Notes under the pieces: generated by a model | Told to the model about the DNA's origin: nothing | Databases searched by the model: none | Seen by the model: only the letters and a program-made list of their open reading frames with translations | Part shown: piece by piece, positions 62,264 to 64,000 of the stretch | How the letters are laid out: each line of letters starts with the position of its first letter | Numbering within the stretch: the first letter of the stretch is position 1 | Program-made: the position numbers and the translations under genes | From: Schlesneria sphaerica | Lineage (GTDB): Bacteria > Planctomycetota > Planctomycetia > Planctomycetales > Planctomycetaceae | Assembly (NCBI RefSeq): GCF_044336245.1 | Contig: NZ_CP172346.1 | Span: forward strand, 1,364,001 to 1,428,000 | Reading direction: 5' to 3' | DNA length: 64,000 nucleotides

Positions 62264-62389
62264 TCGGGCGCCCCGTCCCCAATCCAGAGTTTCAACAGAT
62301 GTCCGCTACTGCCCAGCGGGAGGGGTCACGATGCCATGAGGGTGCAGGATTGTTCCAGGACGGCTGTCACAGTCGTGAATTCACAGAAT

Positions 62390-63598
62390 TCACGATTCGT
62401 CCGATTTCTTGCGCGTCAGACTGCGTGTAATCGAGTGCCTTATCGACTTGACCGCGTTGCGGATGGAGAATCGGAAGGCACCGATGGTGTACATGAAGCT
62501 CAGGACCGACAGGATCGAAGTTTGTGTCGAAACACAGAGGTAACAGTTCGACAATTCGGGCCGAAACCGGGTCTTAAAGTGGGTCAGCCCCTGAGTGCTA
62601 TAGAGTAAATTCCCAAGGTGATCTCCGGCAAACAGTCCAAAACGCAAGATCGCGCTAGAGCGATTGCCGGTGTATTCACGGCTCCCCTTCCAGATCAGCA
62701 GCGAGAGTGAAGCCTGTCTAACCCCTTCTGTTCGCAGTTTGTCCAGCACGTCTTTGACCAGAAACGGAATCGCTCCGCGCGTCGCATCACTTCGCTTGCG
62801 GAACATCTCCAGCGCTAACGAATTCCCTCCTCGCATGGGATTTCCGACGATGAACGCTTCGATCCGTTCCGTCTGAGAATTTTCCGCGACAAAAAGCCGA
62901 CGACGGAGCAGGTTATCGGGTTGCAGTTTACCGACGAGAAGATTGATTTCTCGATCGTAAAAGCGGTCTTTCAGGTCGTCCCGTAAAACCTCGAAGAGCT
63001 CCCCCTTCAGCTTTGTCCAAGTTTCTTTGTCCAGCTTTTCCGGGTGGATTTCCCGGGCGACCAACCCCATTCGCTGACAAAAATTGGATTGTCTACGCAC
63101 CCACTCATAGGGTTTTCCGGACCATTTGAGTGTGTCGAGATCAAGAAGAGTATCTTCCCCAAACTTCGACACTTCCCAGTTCGCCGCCTCAAAGTGCGGT
63201 CGATCTTGCTCACCAATGGAATAACAGGCGACAACCCGCTTGTTCTTCTTCGCCCAGTCGCTTAACTGTCGAACAAACTGACTTCGGTTTTCGGGGGCTG
63301 CGAGAATCCCCCCCGAGCAGTGCAGAAAACGTCCCGCAGGGATCACGGATAAAGCTGCCGTATGATCGGGAGACAGGATGCAAAATCGTTCCGGTTCCAC
63401 CGCTAGATACGATTCTGGCGATTCTCCGTAGTCGTAAGCCAGTCGTTCCAGAGCTTCAAATTCCGATTTGGAGAGGGAGTCAACGCGGCGGACCTGCCAA
63501 TTTACGTCGGGCGGGGTCGGTTCGATCACCTGGGACGGGGTCGGTTCAGACCGTTTCGCGACCGCCGGCTTCACGGGTGATTGATTTGTAACATTCAT
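62390..63598 (-). CDS. DUF2156 protein (MprF C-domain-like acyl/aminoacyl transferase)
   Basis: A 402-residue cytoplasmic protein resembling the soluble DUF2156/MprF C-terminal domain, which has a tandem GNAT fold. Supporting pieces are WVRRQSNFCQRMGLVAREI, LFVAENSQTERIEAFIVGNPM, NSLALEMFRKRSDATRGAIPFLVKDVLDKL, and FGLFAGDHLGNLLYSTQGLTHFKTRFRPEL near the end. A Pro/Ser-rich N-terminal stretch of about 30 residues is not part of the fold. MprF uses lysyl-tRNA to modify phosphatidylglycerol; here the membrane flippase domain is absent, so the reaction is uncertain. A weak hydrophobic, basic C-terminal tail may touch the membrane. The ATG has a poor ribosome-binding site. Confidence 0.82.
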   Translation of the reverse strand: MNVTNQSPVKPAVAKRSEPTPSQVIEPTPPDVNWQVRRVDSLSKSEFEALERLAYDYGESPESYLAVEPERFCILSPDHTAALSVIPAGRFLHCSGGILAAPENRSQFVRQLSDWAKKNKRVVACYSIGEQDRPHFEAANWEVSKFGEDTLLDLDTLKWSGKPYEWVRRQSNFCQRMGLVAREIHPEKLDKETWTKLKGELFEVLRDDLKDRFYDREINLLVGKLQPDNLLRRRLFVAENSQTERIEAFIVGNPMRGGNSLALEMFRKRSDATRGAIPFLVKDVLDKLRTEGVRQASLSLLIWKGSREYTGNRSSAILRFGLFAGDHLGNLLYSTQGLTHFKTRFRPELSNCYLCVSTQTSILSVLSFMYTIGAFRFSIRNAVKSIRHSITRSLTRKKSDES

Positions 63599-64000
63599 CA
63601 GTAATCAGATTCCGCGACGTACTTCTCTGCAGGCCAACAACTTCCATCCACGTCCCAACCCCAGCGGCACCAACCCCAGGGGCTGTACGGTCGTTTCAAA
63701 CTCCCCGTGCTGACCACAGGGGCGCTGGTGAAAGATCTTAAACTGATATTTTTTCACTTCCCTATCGACAAAGCAAGCACGCCGCGTCCAGCCCACCAAC
63801 TCGACCACTGCGCACGGACGCGGACAAGATTGTTCCCAAGAGTGCCCCTGCGAATTACGTCTGCTCCGATACGCCCTTCAGGGTTTGATTTCAGGTGCGG
63901 TTGGGGCCCCTCCCCCCTTCCGCGGCAAAGAATTCTCCCCCCTATCCCGATCCAAAGTCCCCTGAACTGAAATTGAGCGTATGTCTCGTCGCTCGGCAAC
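63599..64000. other. Right-edge region with one possible small frame
   Basis: About 402 bp upstream of the DUF2156 gene. A minus-strand GTG-started frame at 63605-63808 is listed as doubtful. The rest, including a C-rich stretch at 63897-63920, contains nothing I can support. Confidence 0.4.
63605..63808 (-). CDS. Doubtful 67-residue protein upstream of the DUF2156 gene
   Basis: An open frame from GTG 63808 to a stop 7 bp before the DUF2156 start. The composition is protein-like (WTRRACFVDREVKKYQFKIF, PCGQHGEFETTVQPLG) with two Cys and one His that could bind metal. There is no ribosome-binding site and the frame has no ATG, so it might be the decayed remnant of a gene. I do not recognise a family. 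Confidence 0.22.
   Translation of the reverse strand: MVELVGWTRRACFVDREVKKYQFKIFHQRPCGQHGEFETTVQPLGLVPLGLGRGWKLLACREVRRGI

Noticed and set aside
1..64000. tRNA, rRNA, CRISPR arrays, insertion sequences, prophage
   Set aside because: I looked for TPsiC-arm-like motifs, regularly spaced direct repeats, transposase motifs and terminal inverted repeats and saw none; a covariance-model search for RNA genes would be the decisive test.

Overview
The window comes from a member of the Planctomycetota, most likely the Planctomycetales or Schlesneria-like branch (inference). The support is a set of families typical of that phylum: a PSCyt1/DUF1549/DUF1553 cytochrome protein, a DUF1559 protein with a prepilin-type N-terminus beside a small carboxypeptidase-regulatory-like lipoprotein, a large surface protein with an LEPR-XLL-like N-terminal signal, a PqqD/M50/HlyD fusion, a redoxin/heme c/copper-monooxygenase fusion, and an Asp-rich small protein. 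The DNA is moderately GC-rich. Shine-Dalgarno motifs (AAGGA, GGAGG) are frequent and settle many starts. I see no rRNA, tRNA, CRISPR array, insertion sequence or prophage. This is a chromosomal housekeeping and accessory region with genes mostly singly transcribed or in short operons.

Layout. 1-4.1 kb: the N-terminal part of a von Willebrand A membrane protein (runs off the left edge), a Nudix hydrolase, an S1/P1-type nuclease and a universal stress protein. 4.4-11.8 kb: sugar metabolism, with pgi divergent from a class III fructose-1,6-bisphosphatase that is followed closely by a secreted GH32 fructan/sucrose hydrolase, then an alpha/beta hydrolase. 12-16.4 kb: a redoxin-heme-copper-EF-hand fusion and an RND/MMPL-type transporter 23 bp apart. 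16.8-21.7 kb: a ligase-associated-type exonuclease without its ligase, the Asp-rich protein, purine nucleoside phosphorylase and zwf. 22.2-31.5 kb: a small secreted CNA-B/carboxypeptidase-like protein, folP, the 1051-residue surface protein (convergent with and overlapping folP), a fatty acid desaturase, folC and an SDR.

32.1-43.7 kb: gmhB-like phosphatase, the DUF1559/lipoprotein pair, poxB-type pyruvate:quinone oxidoreductase, a HlyD-like adaptor with the PqqD/M50/HlyD fusion, Pth2, an ABC exporter with an unusual coiled-coil insert, and a 59-residue small protein. 44.4-51.3 kb: dihydroorotase, phosphoglucomutase, a possible hypothetical gene, a MATE transporter and a 2,5-dioxovalerate-type aldehyde dehydrogenase. 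51.4-57 kb: the large cytochrome protein, NAD(P)H-hydrate dehydratase and LarB. 57.2-61.2 kb: a DevBCA-type export operon divergent from a TetR-family regulator. 61.2-63.6 kb: a double GNAT protein convergent with a DUF2156 (MprF C-domain-like) protein.

How it fits together. Several genes feed glucose-6-phosphate and fructose-6-phosphate (pgi, fbp, GH32, pgm, zwf), two belong to folate synthesis (folP, folC) and two to nucleotide metabolism (pnp, pyrC), but they are scattered rather than in pathway operons. The clearest regulatory reading is the devBCA/tetR intergenic region, where a 22-bp perfect inverted repeat covers the spacer and -10 box of a near-consensus promoter and a degenerate copy lies 27 bp away. 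The least explained pieces are the PqqD/M50/HlyD export module, the heme-copper fusion with its RND partner, the Asp-rich protein and the small minus-strand gene at 43.6 kb.
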